In this document: positions 50,085-61,886 of the stretch, in pieces
Layout of the letters: every line of letters begins with the position of its first letter
How positions within the stretch are numbered: the first letter of the stretch is position 1
NCBI GenBank assembly: GCA_964035545.1
Contig: OZ037765.1
Span: 2,392,501 to 2,456,500 of the forward strand
Direction of reading: 5' to 3'
Source of the DNA: Bugula neritina
Taxonomy: Eukaryota; Bryozoa; Gymnolaemata; Cheilostomatida; Bugulidae
DNA: 64,000 bases
The notes under the pieces: generated by a model
The model's input: the letters and a program-made list of their open reading frames with translations, nothing else
What the model was told of the DNA's origin: nothing
The model's database searches: none
Translations under genes and position numbers: made by a program

Positions 50085-53000
50085 AACTCATTAGTGTGTT
50101 ATACTATTGAATGACTAGTGGTATGTCTAAAGTTTAGAGTGACTGTGACTTAAGAGAATACTGTAACTACTCACAACTGTGACTGTAGCCACAGTCACTA
50201 GCATAACTATGATTACTATAACATAACTGTAAAGGGGTGAAAGTGAGTGAATCTGTTAATATATTATTATAGCTGTATTCTCCTAAATTCACTCTAAGGA
50301 ATAGCTTTTAAAATCACCAAAAGAAATATATACACCTAGTAGACCACATACCTGGGGACAGACTTTGTCATAGCAGGAAGTAGTGAAGCATTGAGGACTT
50401 CCTCTTATACACACACAACTGTCACAGGGCCCATCATTCCACCGTTCACCAGCCTATAGTATAAATGAAGCAACTTGTTTTAGAAAACAGAGTTATGTTG
50501 ACAAGATTTAGATCTACACCAGTATTTATAAAAATGGCTAATAATATTTTTATGGATATTCTTGACTGATGAAGGCCAAACAGATTTGTTTAAAATATTA
50601 TTTGGGTAGTTTGGATTGCAGACGGTTATGCAAAAGCCGTAACTGTCCACTATCAGAAGTAGCTGAATAACTAGGAAAAAACATGGGAAATCAAGCAAAA
50701 TTAAAAAGAACCTTGATTATTTATGTGTATTTATTAATATTTTACTAGTTTTTGGCAAAAACCCATGTTCATTAGCAGCTAACTTGTAAAAAATAGCTAA
50801 ATACAGGAGATTTCCAGTGTGTACTAAATTAAGTAAAATGACACAAAAATGAAAGTGCTTTCAACACAATATATAGTTTATGTATATAATTAGTTTAATG
50901 AGAAGCTAATTAATTGATTATGATGATGCAATAACACAGTTTAGAGAAATCGGAATTTGTTTATCAAAGTTCATAATTGATAGAAATGAATGCCGTAGAT
51001 AATTTTTACACTCAACTTTTTGAATATGGCCTCTAAAAACAAAGAACAATCACAGAGCTTCACTAAATATCTTTTTAGTGTTTCATTGAGTTCACTGGTA
51101 ACAATTCAATATTCCAACAATGCTCAATGCAACCTCACACAAAACATCAATCTCACTTCTTAGCTTTTATACTAGCGGCTGAAGTTCAAAAGGCCGTAAA
51201 CAATTTAAGTTATGCCCTAAAACAAACTATCACTGCTCGGGAACAACATTTTACGGCAATGTGAAAATAAAGTTCTCATGAAATTTCTCTAGCGATAGAA
51301 ACGAAATTGTTTATAGCATAAACAAAGCCAGCTATTAGAAAGCAGAGTTTAGCTGTGATCTATCATATACCATCAACAAGACTGGCATTGTAGGAAAAAC
51401 AATAGATTGTCTAAAGAACTAGTATAATTATGACAACAAATACCATATTTATGCTTGCAGTCACACGAAGAGCTCTATAGCTAACAACAGCAGTAATTAG
51501 CTTGTTAATTTAATTAATGTAAAATGATGTAAAGATATTTCCGGCTAAACAGAACCAAAGTTCTACACAATCTTGGGTTTTAAGCAATTCAGATGGTTTG
51601 AGACAAAAAGTGCTGAATGAAAAGCGCATGAGGCTGAATGTGTCAGATGGAAAGAGTCTCGACTTTGTGTACTCACTTCATAAAGAGCGCCTTTGCTCCA
51701 GCAGAGGTTGTTGGGACAGATCGGACAACAAGCTCCATCTGGTGTGTACGCCTGCAATATCGGGGAAACAACTTAGCTTAATTTCACAGGAATATGAAAA
51801 AATAATACTTTTAGTTTTCCACCAACATTCAAATTTCTACCCACAAATAATGAAGAGAATAATAACATTCTAACACTAGCAAACCGCGGCTTTCATGAAA
51901 AAAACTTTAAATAATCAAAAAATTAAATTAAACATTTTCATAAAAAATGTATTTTACTATGTTGATGAACATTGACCTAAGGATATCCAACAAAAGAAGC
52001 TAAAAATACTCAATAAGTATAACCAATTATTTCGGCCTGATTAGGACCTGCATGCCATTACTTGATGAAAAGGGGCCAAAACCGATAGTGTGTATAATTA
52101 GAGCGTATAATGAGCCAGTTTACACATGCCAGTTGCCTATTTCCCATTATAGCATTTAAGATATATATATTTGAGTAAGATTTTTATATAAATCTGTTAT
52201 TTATTAGCAACGTGCACATCTGTCCCATCAATTATTTCATTTCCTATCAAGAAGCCTATGAAACGTGCAGCGAAACTAACATAACTTAGGAATGTTTTAT
52301 ATTTATACACATGCTTGCAATGCTCTGTATCTAGAAAGAAAAGTACACATGAATTGACTGCATGTTATATATATTAGTATGTAGAGTTATGAGCTAAAAT
52401 GGGGCATGAAATGAGCTCTCATGGTATAGATAGAGAGGTCTGTGTTGCAGACAAATTCAACGTAAAGTGATAACAGAAAGGTAACACTAGAGATCACTGA
52501 GGTAGTGGAAAACATCATGCAGCTTTACTCAAAGGAGATACACATTTCATACCAAAAGAAACTACACAGGGTTACAACTTTCAATCAAATCAACAAATTG
52601 ATACAATCGTCTTCCCAAATCATTACTACAGCACCAGTTTTTTATAAATTGCAGACAACATAATATAAAGTGTGAGATTATTTTTAATGAACTTAGTCTT
52701 TTAAGCAAAGCATCATAACTTGTCAGATGCTGAAAACTCAACAATTTGAGTAAATATGAAATTACTTTCAACTAAATGCTGCCAGACAAGTATGTAAGTA
52801 TGGTAAGTAGAGAACATGGTGGTAAGTTAATCAGAAGAAGTCACCAAACAGATATAACTGTATCTAATGCATTGAGAGGGAGACAGGGTGGTATAGTGAT
52901 AAGAATGTCTCTACATGACTTTTTGGTCAAAGGTTCAACACCTACTTTCTGCATGACACTAAGTTTCTCTTCAATAGCAGGATTAACTCTTTCTCTTATG

Positions 53001-56000
53001 AATTCATACTAAATAGACTGGGATCCTAACTTACGTGTGAGCAGTTGAGTTGGGGACAGGTCTGTGAGAAACACGTCTTGGTTCCCTCATTGCATTCACA
53101 AAGTATGCATCTACCTTTACTCCACGTAGACTGGTCAGGGTAGAGCTTCCCCTCATCGTAACACATTTCTACAAGATCACAGGAATTAGCTCTGCATAAT
53201 ATGATGTCAGAGGAGTAAATCCTAGCCAGGAAAAATATGCCAACTCAAAGGAAAAGCTGCCTTATGAAGGATGAAATGAATTAATCCATCTTTTGCATTG
53301 TATTTTATTCTGTAAATTCTGCATTACTTTTTACCATACAATATTAGGGCAATAATTTCATATATTTGATATCTAACTAACCATAATTTCTGTTCTTATT
53401 AATAATTAGCTATATTAGTAGCAAGTGTACTTGCAGATCTCTACTGAAGTACAGACAGTGCAAGTTCTAGCTAATATCACATGACTATAGAGAAAGTCAA
53501 AGAACCTAAAGAAATACATTCTTACATGAGAGTTCCTACAGAGTAAAAAGAATTCAATGTTTCAAAAACCTATTTAAACACTCTATTTTCAATCAACTCT
53601 GAATCTCATCAGCTAACTTCCATAAGCCTGTCTCACTACAAAACATATTTTCTGCGGCACAGCTGTGTCAGCAGACGGTTGCCATGACAACAGCAAGAAC
53701 TGTTTACAATACAGGAGATACCTACCATCGGCACAACTACTGCAGCACTCATCCTCGGTGAGGCTGTCACATCTTAGCTGAGTGCAGTCTAGGAAACTAC
53801 ACGTCACCACACCATCTCTACATTCACATTGCTCACACTGCGGGCTCCTATACACCGTCCCGTGCTGCAATACATCAACCAAAAATGTTAAAACCTCAAT
53901 GACTAAATTCTAGAGTAAGAAAGTTCAAGAGAAGAATAGTAATAAGTGTCAAAATCTTTTTAGTTGAATTTTAGAAAAAGAAGGTTTAATAGACAAACAG
54001 TAAAGGTTTAAACAGCTCTTTCTATATCAATTCTATTAGAATAAATTCAGAGGCTGGTTACTATAAAATACACAATTCTGTTAGCTTGGACACTTTATGA
54101 ATGACTTTGTAAGTTGGCTTATTCATGTGCATATCAAATCCCCTTGCAAGCTAATACCACAAACAAACTCACGGAAATAACACCGAGTCTTATTGTTTCC
54201 AACATGCACAAGCGTAATTGCTCAGCTATTTGTATACAAACATGAAGGAAATTTCAAAACTAAAAGCTACACTCGTAAAAAAAATTACCCATGCTGAAAA
54301 CAATTTAGGAAATGCCGATGCCTTTTGTTTTCGTTTAAATGAATGAATATGGCAGAAGTTGAAACAATGTCATAAAAGTGAAAACGTAACAAAGAAGATC
54401 AGCTGTGTAGCTAGAGTAACGCGTTACCAGCATTAGTATTAGTAACTCTGAATGCGGGAGAAGATAATAGATCGTGAGGAAGTCAATGAAATCAGGATAA
54501 ATGTTGCACCAGTTACATTGAACACAGACAATGGGTGGTCTTCTAGTATACATGTCTCATATGTCCTTACATCAAACACTTTCTGTGTTATCCCTAATAT
54601 CACCATACTTGATCAAAAACTTTACCACTACCTAAAGTCATGGTACTTTATCGAGATCTGCCAATAATTCTAGCAAGTGAATATTAAGAAGAGTAAATGC
54701 AAAGAGTAGTAATGCTTGTGATCAAGTATGTATGGTTGTTATCATCTGGTATAATAGAAATGTACAAGTAGAGAATATGCCCAATCTTGCCTTAAGTGTT
54801 TGATTGTTGTACTGACAGTCTTTGTAAGGTGGAGAGCAGCTAGGGCAGCACTCTTTGGGCTCGAAGGTGAGTATCTCCCCCTAAAATATTAATAATAACA
54901 GTGCAAGTAGCGCAGTAGCAGTGATAATGTAATGTAATGCACTGATAATGTAATGCAGTATTAATGTAATATAATGCATTGATGATGTAACATAATGCAC
55001 TAATGTACTGTACTGGTAATTTAACGTACTGACAATGCACTGCTAATGTAATGTAAGGCACTGATAATGGCTAGGAAAGAAACATGGAACAACTTGTCAA
55101 CAAAAATGACAAAAATCAAATGGAATAATTTTAAAGTTGTTACAATCAGCATCTTAAATACAGTGGAGAATAGTATAGGTCAAAGGTTATGTGTTGATTA
55201 GTAACAGTGAAATGATCAGTATATCCAACTTCTACAAGTAAACGTTCAAAGAGCAATTAGCAATTTCACTTGTCAAAAGGTAATTTTTCCCAAAATGTAA
55301 ATGAGATGTTTTTATTTGAAAAAATTCAAATTACAGTTATGTAAAAGATACAATTTGAGATAACCCGATTGTATGCATACGTTGCAAAGAGAATGTGTGA
55401 ACATTGTTATATAAAAGGGAGTGATTCCATCAGCATGGCTAGACCATGAGAAAATCTCCGGCCCTAATCAGATAAAGCCTTCATTGTTAAGGATGAAGGA
55501 GAAGATTGTTTTAGGGCATTGAAAGAAGAACCTAAGATGTGTGAATGCTGATAATTACACTCAAAAATTAGTAACATCTTTCTGTAAGCTAAAACTTCAT
55601 AACTGGGGCTAAATCTGCTACTGCTTTTGTCTTTCATCTTCAATGTAGCAATAATTACTACTTTATGACTTTTTATGTAAACTTTTCAATAAAAAATCTA
55701 AATAAATATAAACCCACTTTTTAAGTACTTGAAATACAAATGGTTGTTTTTATTTAAATATAATATCTTGGGTAGTAGCCCTTGCAGCTAGTTAGATAGA
55801 CATTGATGGTGTAGAAGTGTTTATTTCCAATAGCATAAGCTGTGTTTCTCCCTAGAGCTGCTCTATAAGCTGAGCCATGGACTAGTCATTTCTGTGGAGA
55901 GAAACTCCTCTCCTGGCATAGGGAGAGTATGACGATATCTTGCAGTGGTATAGGACATCAAACCAGACTATCACAACTATTAGGTGCAAAGATGCACATC

Positions 56001-59000
56001 CTTGTTCAGCTTTAAGAAAGCTCAAACTGCTCTTACTATGAATTTCACTGTAGCTAAGGCTATGTGAGATGTAGTCTGCAAGCAATGTTTTGTAAGATAC
56101 AACTAAATAGCAACAGTTAGAAAGGTCTTAGTTGAAAGAATTTCTGAGCTCTAAATTGGCCTGTCATATCCCAAGACTAAAGTAAATCATAATTTAACAT
56201 TGTGTATAAATTTGACCAGATCTTTTAAAAGATGATAATTTTATAGCATTTTTACGTAGATGTCAAAGCGATTTTGAGTAATAGCAGAGCTGGTCGAACT
56301 GGCACTGCGTAATGACATGTGATACTTAAAATTATTCCTTTTAATAATAAAAACAGTCCTTCAGATTACGGAGTTCACGTCAGCCAATAAACTTATGAAT
56401 TTAGTTTATAGATTTATGAAAGTTTGACACTTGAACAGCAATTAGGAGGTCAACAGGGTTTTCTCTGGCAGCTTTAAGGTGACAAAAGGTATTTACTACC
56501 ACGTGGATGTATATTGTAGTCAGAATAATGGTGGGTGTGAAACAGGCAGCTATTCTTGTTTATTACCAACAGGCGCCATATGCAGACATGGGAACTCGTT
56601 CCTTTCCAACTTACTGGAAAACCCCTAGACCGCTAAGATATCTTAATATTATACAGTGTACTGCTAAACATTAAATTTCAATTAAAAAAATACCTGAGCT
56701 AATTTTTTCTCTTCCTATACAAGTATTATCCAGGTTTACCATTAAACAGTGAAAGTATAAAAATTAATTAAAATTATAATATGTATTCATACATGCCTTC
56801 CTATAGAAAAAGAATATGAAACCAGGTGTTGGGGCTGAAGTGCTTCTATGAATGATTGCAGATTTTAAAGATAATTACTAGAGTTTATAGGTTTATGTAT
56901 TGAAGTGTGGTGGGTGAATTAAAACAATGAAAGTGAAACCATTAGGGTCCAGCTTATCAATATTATATCTCTAACTTCCACCATCAAAAGAGTAGCAAAT
57001 CACTTTAAACAACTCGATTTTTTTCACTATATTAGAATAATTCTCTATCTTTCTTTCTTTATAACTAGGGCCTATATACTATTAACTATACTTTAGAGTT
57101 TAGATAGTGTACAATATTATATATAATGTGTGTTAGTAATAGCAGGTTACATAAATATATCATGATATATCATATAGGAATTTTATAATATTACTATATA
57201 TTATATAGTATCATTATATGTTATAGAAGTAATACAGTATATTATGCACTTAGTACAGTATATCATACAAGTAATACAAGATAATATACAAGTAATACAG
57301 GATAATATACAAGTAATACAGTATATCATACAAGTATACTATGATAGTAATACATACCGGGAGACAGTCCGGTGCTAGACACTGTATACTCTCACACTCC
57401 TCATTTCCTGACGGTAGACAAGTACACTTAGTGCAGGGCTCTGGGTACCAGACTAGGGCACTATTCTCAGACTAGGAGAAAACACAGTTCAGGTTGAGAC
57501 ACTCAAAACCAGCGATTATTCAGTAGAGTTTATTACTTTAATATTGCATAATAGGTTTGCACCACGGCTATGGGTGGCTATTATGGATAGCTTTGTTGTA
57601 CGCAGTGAAGTTATAAAGTCTAAAAAGTATTCCTTATATTTTCCCATAGTTTCCATTTCTGATTACTGTAAAACCAACTTAAGGTCTTCAATTCATTTGA
57701 ACATTAGTCATTTGCAACCTGAAGGAAATTAATGAACCCAATCTGCTCAGATAAAACATAAATATAATGATCAATTAAAAAAAAATTAATCTGAATTTCA
57801 ATAGGATACAAAAATTTATTTCGTCAAGTCTTATTATTTGTAGCCGGTGATTTGATAAAAATATCAAGTGATTTGTAAATATATAGAACGTAGGTTTAAG
57901 TGGAGGTATTATATTTTAGGTAGTTGCTCTTGTAAACTCTCACTATGAAATGAGATGCCAGAAATAATTTCTAACTGAGGTTAAGAGCTCATATGAGCAA
58001 AAACATATTTTAACCAATCATTAGCCAAGAATGTAATTCAAAAATGAAAAAAATAAAAATTGAGTAATATTAAGCTAGTAGTCACCTGTGTAAGTGCTTC
58101 AACCAGGTCTTTTTGAGCACATAGTCCTACAAAGTAAAACAGTGAACATGATAATAAGTGTTCCCCATCTTTTTACATGCATATGCATTTATATAAATCA
58201 TTAAATAGATCATATGACAATATGAATTCTTGCTACATAAACCTTATAAAATTTATTTCAGAAGAATTGGTTTGACTAAGTTCAAATTATTAATTAAAAC
58301 AACCTATATAAGAATGCATGTCTATTATTTATTAGAGAAATGACCGAAAAGATGGTTTTGAAAATGTGCCTGCTGACTGCTATACCAACAAGAAACATTA
58401 CCATAGAGTACCTGCTCTGTGCTGACAATTCTCACTGACAAGCAGTTTAGGGTAACAATGTTAGCAGCAACAATGAGTCAGCCTGCACTAATTGCTAGCA
58501 TTTTAGATATATATTCTCTATTTTCAAAATACTACACGAGGTACACTTGTCTGAGTGTTCAAAAGAGTATTTATCAAGTAGTATTTTAAAACCTTTTAAA
58601 GTAGAGTAAACTAATAGTAAAGTGAAAGCACGCATGTATAGATCAGGATGTTAGTTCATAAGTCAAGTTGAAATACAGTTATAACTATAGAAGTGGAATG
58701 ATGTTGAGCGGTGAAAGTATAAAACTTAATTAAAATTATAATATGTATTCATACATGCCTTCCTATAGAATAATATGAAACCAGGTGTTGGGACTGAAGT
58801 GTTTCTATGAATGATTGCAGATTTTAAAGATAATTACTAGAGTTTATAGGTTTATGTATTGAAGTGTGGTGGGTGAATTAAAACAATGAAAGTGAAACCA
58901 TTAGGGTCCAGCTTATCAATATTCTATCTTTAACTGCCACCATCAAAAGAGTAAGCAACAAATGGGCTGCAAGAGCCGTCAGTTCATATATTATACTATT

Positions 59001-61886
59001 CATGGTTTGCAACTCTTTTCCACAGGAGAGGGCTTTCAGTAACATAGCTGGAAACTGCAGCTGTGTCCAAGTTGACATTAAAACCCTGGCCTCCTGAGCA
59101 GAAAGTGGACACGCATTTATTATACTCAAGTTTTTAATACAATTATAATATTTTTGGTTATAAAAACATAATTGTAAAAGTGCAACATCTTTCTTAACTG
59201 GTAGATGTCAACTTTTTGAAGAGCTGTGACCATTGGGACAAAGGGATCATTTTTTTGTCATTCCAGTTACTTTCAAATATTAAATTCTGTTGGCTGTATT
59301 TTCAAAATGAAGTGTCCTTAGGGGTAGTTAAGAGAGGATTTAGTATCCTTTCAATAGAAGACGACCTATCATTGTCACATGACAAGTTTGCATAAAGAGT
59401 GTGGGAAGGGATGCCCTTTCACTGTAATAGCAAACAGGGGAAAGATATGAATTACACAAATAGACATTGTCACAGTCATTTTGGGCTTATACCATATATA
59501 ATTACAATCTTTATTTATCTAAAGTTTACAATTTCTATTTCTTTAGACTTGTTGAAAATTTGATCTTTAATTTAGAATGGAGGTAACAAAGAGGGTCTGA
59601 AAGACTATAGATATCTGATAGTCGGCCCAAATACCCCACCTTCCGTCTCAAGTGTATTCTAACAATTGTAACCAAACATATGTATATCAATGTAACAGCG
59701 GCAGCGGATAATTAGAGAGCATCTGCTGCTATTTAAAAATATCAGATGTCTTATTATATTGGAAAGCTGGGACTTGTGTATATTGATGCCTTTGTAATAA
59801 TTAGTGATTTCCCAGCTAAAGTAATGTTATTAGTGTACAAGTAATACACTTGTACTAGACTTGCTCTTGTTTATATTAACTCTCATTTTCTCAAACTAAA
59901 ACTACTTACTAGATAGTTGAATACTAAAATCAACTTTTATAAGCAAATAAAAAAGCAATCTATATCCAGCAGCCGAAATTAATCAGAACGAATGTAACCT
60001 AGATAGGCAGATGGCAGTAATAGACTAAGTAATTGAATGAGTATTGGAAATCATCATTCCCTGTAAACCAAACACAGCCAGGCACTGAGCAAGGTGTCAT
60101 TCAAGTTAAAAACTGAAATGAAGACTCTGATATCGAATGTAATCTGCATCAATTTTGATGTATAGAACAGTAAATAGCTTAGGGAGATAATTCAACTATA
60201 TCATCTAAACAACATTGAATATTTTATATAATTATTTTGATTTTTTAGGGCTGGAAAAATAAAAATGTATACAGATAAAAGAAATTAAAATGTAGATGCT
60301 TTCAATGTACAACATTATGCAGGTCTAACATAGAGGTTGAAAAAGTAGTTTTGATTAAACTAGACAACATTATAAATGGTATTAAAATTATAAAAACTGT
60401 AAAGACTAGATAAAAATGTAAATTTCCCCGACAGAAACTCGTCAAAAGACCTGGTCAGTGCAGTCATAGCGACTTATCCATCCCGGGATCATTACCCACT
60501 ATACTGACTCACAACCAATTGGCCATTCAGCTTATTTCAATAAGTCTATTTGATAAAAACCACATGATAAATTTAGAAAGCTGTTTATGAGGAGATAATT
60601 GGGGATTTCATTATATTAATGACATTCATATGCCCTATCTGTCTACCTTGCATTGTCTACTCCACTTCAACACACCCAAATCAGCAAGAAAATCTTCAAG
60701 TCTATGAAAAATAAGTATTTATTTGTCCACTTTAAAAACATATCCCCTGAAAACATTCGTATGGAGATAAGAGTTAGAAGATGAATTTATTTGAAGACTT
60801 TTGGGCTGAGGAAAGATAGCTTGGGAGGAGAGGGTATAGTTGTCATAGACCAGAGGATAGTAGCCTTAGATTAGAGGGTGGTTTTCCTAGACGAGAGGGT
60901 AGTAGTCCTATTGTATCCACTAGATCCTGCCAGTAATTTACAGATATCTTGTATAGTACCGCCAGCTATAGCCCAACAGCAAGTCTATAACCCCACAAAG
61001 TGTCCCCCCCCCTTTCCCGAATAGGTATATGGGAAATCTCAGTCTAAATAAAACCACCCGTAAACTTCCACCAAGACAGTTTAGAAAACAATATTGAGAA
61101 AACTACAAACATAAATCAACTGTTGCTTTCCAGTCTTACATGACACCCAGGTTAAAGCTGTTTAATACAAGACAGGTTTCATAAAGTATGACCTTTAGCC
61201 ATAGTATGTCAGAAGGAAATCATTTAATAACTTTCATGCATATCTGCACTCAAAAAGCTGCTCTGTAGAACATAACATAAACGAACTCAAGCAAAGGTCA
61301 ACCTTTAAGGTCAGTCATTAGAATTACAGGCTTCACTTTGACATCTTGAAAATGGTAAAAGTTGTAAAAATGACATAATTAAGCAAATGTTTAAAGAAAT
61401 CGTAGGAAAGTATTCTACACTAGTGGTGTTAATTACAGCCTGCAGTGATGTATATGTGTGTAGTAGCAGCATCTGTATAAAGGCAGCACTTGTATAAAGG
61501 CAGCAAGCACTCAAGTGAAATAAGAATAGAATAAAATGAAGTAGAAGCCTGTCAAACATGATGCCAAACTCAACTGTTGACAAGTTAATGTTTAATCACA
61601 AAGTTTCTGACAAAAACCGATTACTATAGAACTTAGGTGGACATTTAGTTGTTATAAATTATTCTATTAGTGGCTAATGGGATAATCTATAAAACAACAA
61701 AACCCGCTTTGTTTATTTGCTTATACAGCAGGTTGGAATTAGCAGCTAAACAGCTCCTGCATAGACTAAGGTAGCGAAGGTGTGTGAGGCAGCAATGTGT
61801 GACTCACCTGCTGCCTGACAGCGTAGAATGTATACGGTGTAGATGACTAGAGTAGAGCAAATTGCTGCCGAAAATGATGCCGACAT
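22863..61886 (-). CDS. FRAS1: FRAS1-like extracellular matrix transmembrane protein, 51 exons
   Basis: FRAS1 and its relatives FREM1-3 form the Fraser complex that anchors epithelium to the basement membrane. My model has 51 exons, all with phase-matched splice sites, and sums to 9276 nt (3091 aa). Order: signal peptide, six VWC modules (to about residue 384), about 11 CSPG repeats (to about 1680), five Calx-beta domains (to about 2303), a C-terminal ectodomain (to about 3015), a membrane helix (3016-3040) and a 51-residue tail. N-terminal VWC modules combined with CSPG and Calx-beta are diagnostic of FRAS1; FREM proteins lack them. Vertebrate FRAS1 is about 4000 aa and has a block of furin-like repeats between the VWC and CSPG regions, which is absent here. 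The start is the ATG at 61884-61886, with an upstream in-frame TAA and an immediate signal peptide. Exon coordinates are in the four block entries below. Confidence 0.93.
23399..23462. repeat. Short imperfect inverted repeat in FRAS1-like intron 50
   Basis: Two 22-nt arms (23399-23420 and 23441-23462) pair at 19 of 22 positions around a 20-nt loop. It could be a stem-loop or a remnant of a small inverted-repeat element. Confidence 0.7.
25262..25488. mobile_element. 227-bp near-perfect hairpin, MITE-like, FRAS1-like intron 47
   Basis: The left arm begins aagattcaagaactat. The right arm ends atagttcttaaatctt, its reverse complement with one change. The arms stay complementary through caatagtatgactattctat and its partner down to a small AT-rich centre near 25360-25385. 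A nearly full-length palindrome of this size fits a foldback MITE. I could not define a clear target-site duplication, so a simple inverted duplication is also possible. Confidence 0.75.
32164..32417. repeat. Tandem duplication including the 3' end of FRAS1-like exon 37
   Basis: Two diverged copies of a segment of about 115-135 bp, at 32164-32298 and 32299-32417. Both start near caaactgcgt and run into (on the minus strand) GCCA.TTGTAACATTC.A|GTAAGTT. The copy at 32399-32417 is the genuine end of exon 37 with its donor. The copy near 32279-32298 is a duplicate of the last 19 or so coding bases plus a donor-like GTAAGTTG, now intronic. Confidence 0.75.
32643..32664. repeat. (GA)n microsatellite
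   Basis: A short ggagagagagagagagag run directly upstream (minus sense) of the acceptor of FRAS1-like exon 37. Confidence 0.8.
33330..33625. repeat. Imperfect repeats around aattagtaataatgtagtga in FRAS1-like intron 35
   Basis: Roughly a dozen degenerate units with taataatgtagtgacaaatt or taataaattagtaataatg fill the middle of the intron between the exons at 33720-33943 and 32906-33152. Confidence 0.8.
43600..43790. repeat. Tandem repeats around agataactactgagtagaga in FRAS1-like intron 15
   Basis: About eight imperfect units alternating agaagataactactgagta and gaaaagacaactactgagta. They start just upstream (minus sense) of the acceptor of exon 16 (43474-43590). Confidence 0.8.
45640..45740. 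repeat. Imperfect short repeats around gtcacatgacagaa in FRAS1-like intron 12
   Basis: Five or six copies of tcacatgayagaagt-type units beside the acceptor of exon 13. Confidence 0.7.
46344..48491 (-). other. FRAS1-like intron 11, no furin-like repeats
   Basis: This 2.15-kb intron joins the last VWC exon to the first CSPG exon in phase 1. Vertebrate FRAS1 would have about 14 cysteine-rich furin-like repeats at this point. On the minus strand I see no cysteine-dense open frames with splice sites. The open frames near 47814-48079 have few cysteines and no C..C...G pattern. The intron is otherwise AT-rich unique sequence. Confidence 0.75.
48439..48482. repeat. Two perfect 22-bp copies next to the donor of FRAS1-like exon 11
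   Basis: Two adjacent identical copies of tattagtagggggcggtcac plus tc end nine bases from the donor GTAAGT of exon 11. The G-rich run is unusual in this AT-rich region. Confidence 0.9.
50015..50081. repeat. (CCAG)n tetranucleotide microsatellite
   Basis: About 15 uninterrupted ccag units after one catc variant, in the FRAS1-like intron between the exons at 50352-50453 and 49714-49908. Confidence 0.95.
50454..51676 (-). other. FRAS1-like intron 7, no gene seen
   Basis: AT-rich unique sequence between exons 7 and 8 of the FRAS1-like gene. I see no protein-like open frame, tandem repeat or RNA gene. Confidence 0.6.
51752..52865 (-). other. FRAS1-like intron 6, distal part, no gene seen
   Basis: Unique AT-rich sequence between exon 7 and the SINE-like element at 52866. 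Open frames are short and not protein-like. Confidence 0.6.
52866..53010 (+). mobile_element. tRNA-derived SINE (head with A and B boxes), FRAS1-like intron 6
   Basis: TGGTATAGTGA at 52889-52899 matches the Pol III A box at 10 of 11 positions. GGTTCAACACC at 52932-52942 matches the B box GGTTCGANTCC at 9 of 11. Box starts are 43 nt apart, as in tRNAs. No intact cloverleaf or tRNA 3' end follows; the sequence continues into an unrelated tail. That is typical of a tRNA-derived SINE and not of a tRNA gene. Its insertion lies 25 bp from exon 6, in antisense orientation to the host gene. Confidence 0.6.
54893..55072. repeat. Imperfect repeats around gtaatgcactgataatgtaa in FRAS1-like intron 3
   Basis: Degenerate units of taatgtaatgcactga type directly upstream (minus sense) of exon 4 (54791-54880). 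Confidence 0.75.
56749..56999. repeat. Dispersed repeat, copy 1, FRAS1-like intron 2/3 region
   Basis: A segment of about 250 bp beginning gtgaaagtataaaaatta and ending caccatcaaaagagta. It recurs at 58711-58958 in the same orientation with a few per cent difference and small indels. It lies in the intron between the exons at 57358-57471 and 54791-54880. I see no terminal repeats or coding; it could be a short interspersed element or a segmental duplication. Confidence 0.9.
57225..57340. repeat. Tandem repeats around cagtatatcatacaagtaata
   Basis: Five or so units of a roughly 20-bp sequence (acagtatatcatacaagta and acaggataatatacaagta). They end about 15 bp from FRAS1-like exon 3 (57358-57471). 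Confidence 0.8.
58127..61807 (-). other. FRAS1-like intron 1
   Basis: The first and largest intron, 3.7 kb, separates the signal-peptide exon from the VWC region. It holds the second copy of the 250-bp dispersed repeat and otherwise AT-rich unique sequence. First introns are common sites of enhancers, but I cannot point to one here. Confidence 0.6.
58711..58958. repeat. Dispersed repeat, copy 2, FRAS1-like intron 1
   Basis: Same orientation and nearly the same length as 56749-56999. Differences include aataatatgaaa for aaaagaatatgaaa and gggactgaagtgttt for ggggctgaagtgctt. Confidence 0.9.

Larger units (their letters stand above)
48492..61886 (-). other. FRAS1: FRAS1-like block A: signal peptide and six VWC modules, exons 1-11
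   Basis: Exons: 61808-61886, 58086-58126, 57358-57471, 54791-54880, 53726-53864, 53035-53168, 51677-51751, 50352-50453, 49714-49908, 48967-49059 and 48492-48582. Exon 1 encodes MSASFSAAICSTLVIYTVYI, a secretory signal ending near CQAAG. The VWC modules follow the pattern C..G..Y, W....C..C.C, C....C, CC..C. Examples are KGRCILCECNEGTKTC and DICQLCTCFNGKESC. Modules typically split over two or three exons. The sixth ends at CYENSCFNN without the final CC..C. Exon 4 ends at a GC donor (AAG|GCAAGA). These modules are secreted-protein interaction domains, often BMP-binding in other families; a binding partner here is not known. Confidence 0.9.

Noticed and set aside
58878-59129. Minus-strand 83-codon open frame overlapping dispersed repeat copy 2
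   Set aside because: It has no recognisable domain. Part of it is repeat sequence and no splice sites link it to the FRAS1-like gene.
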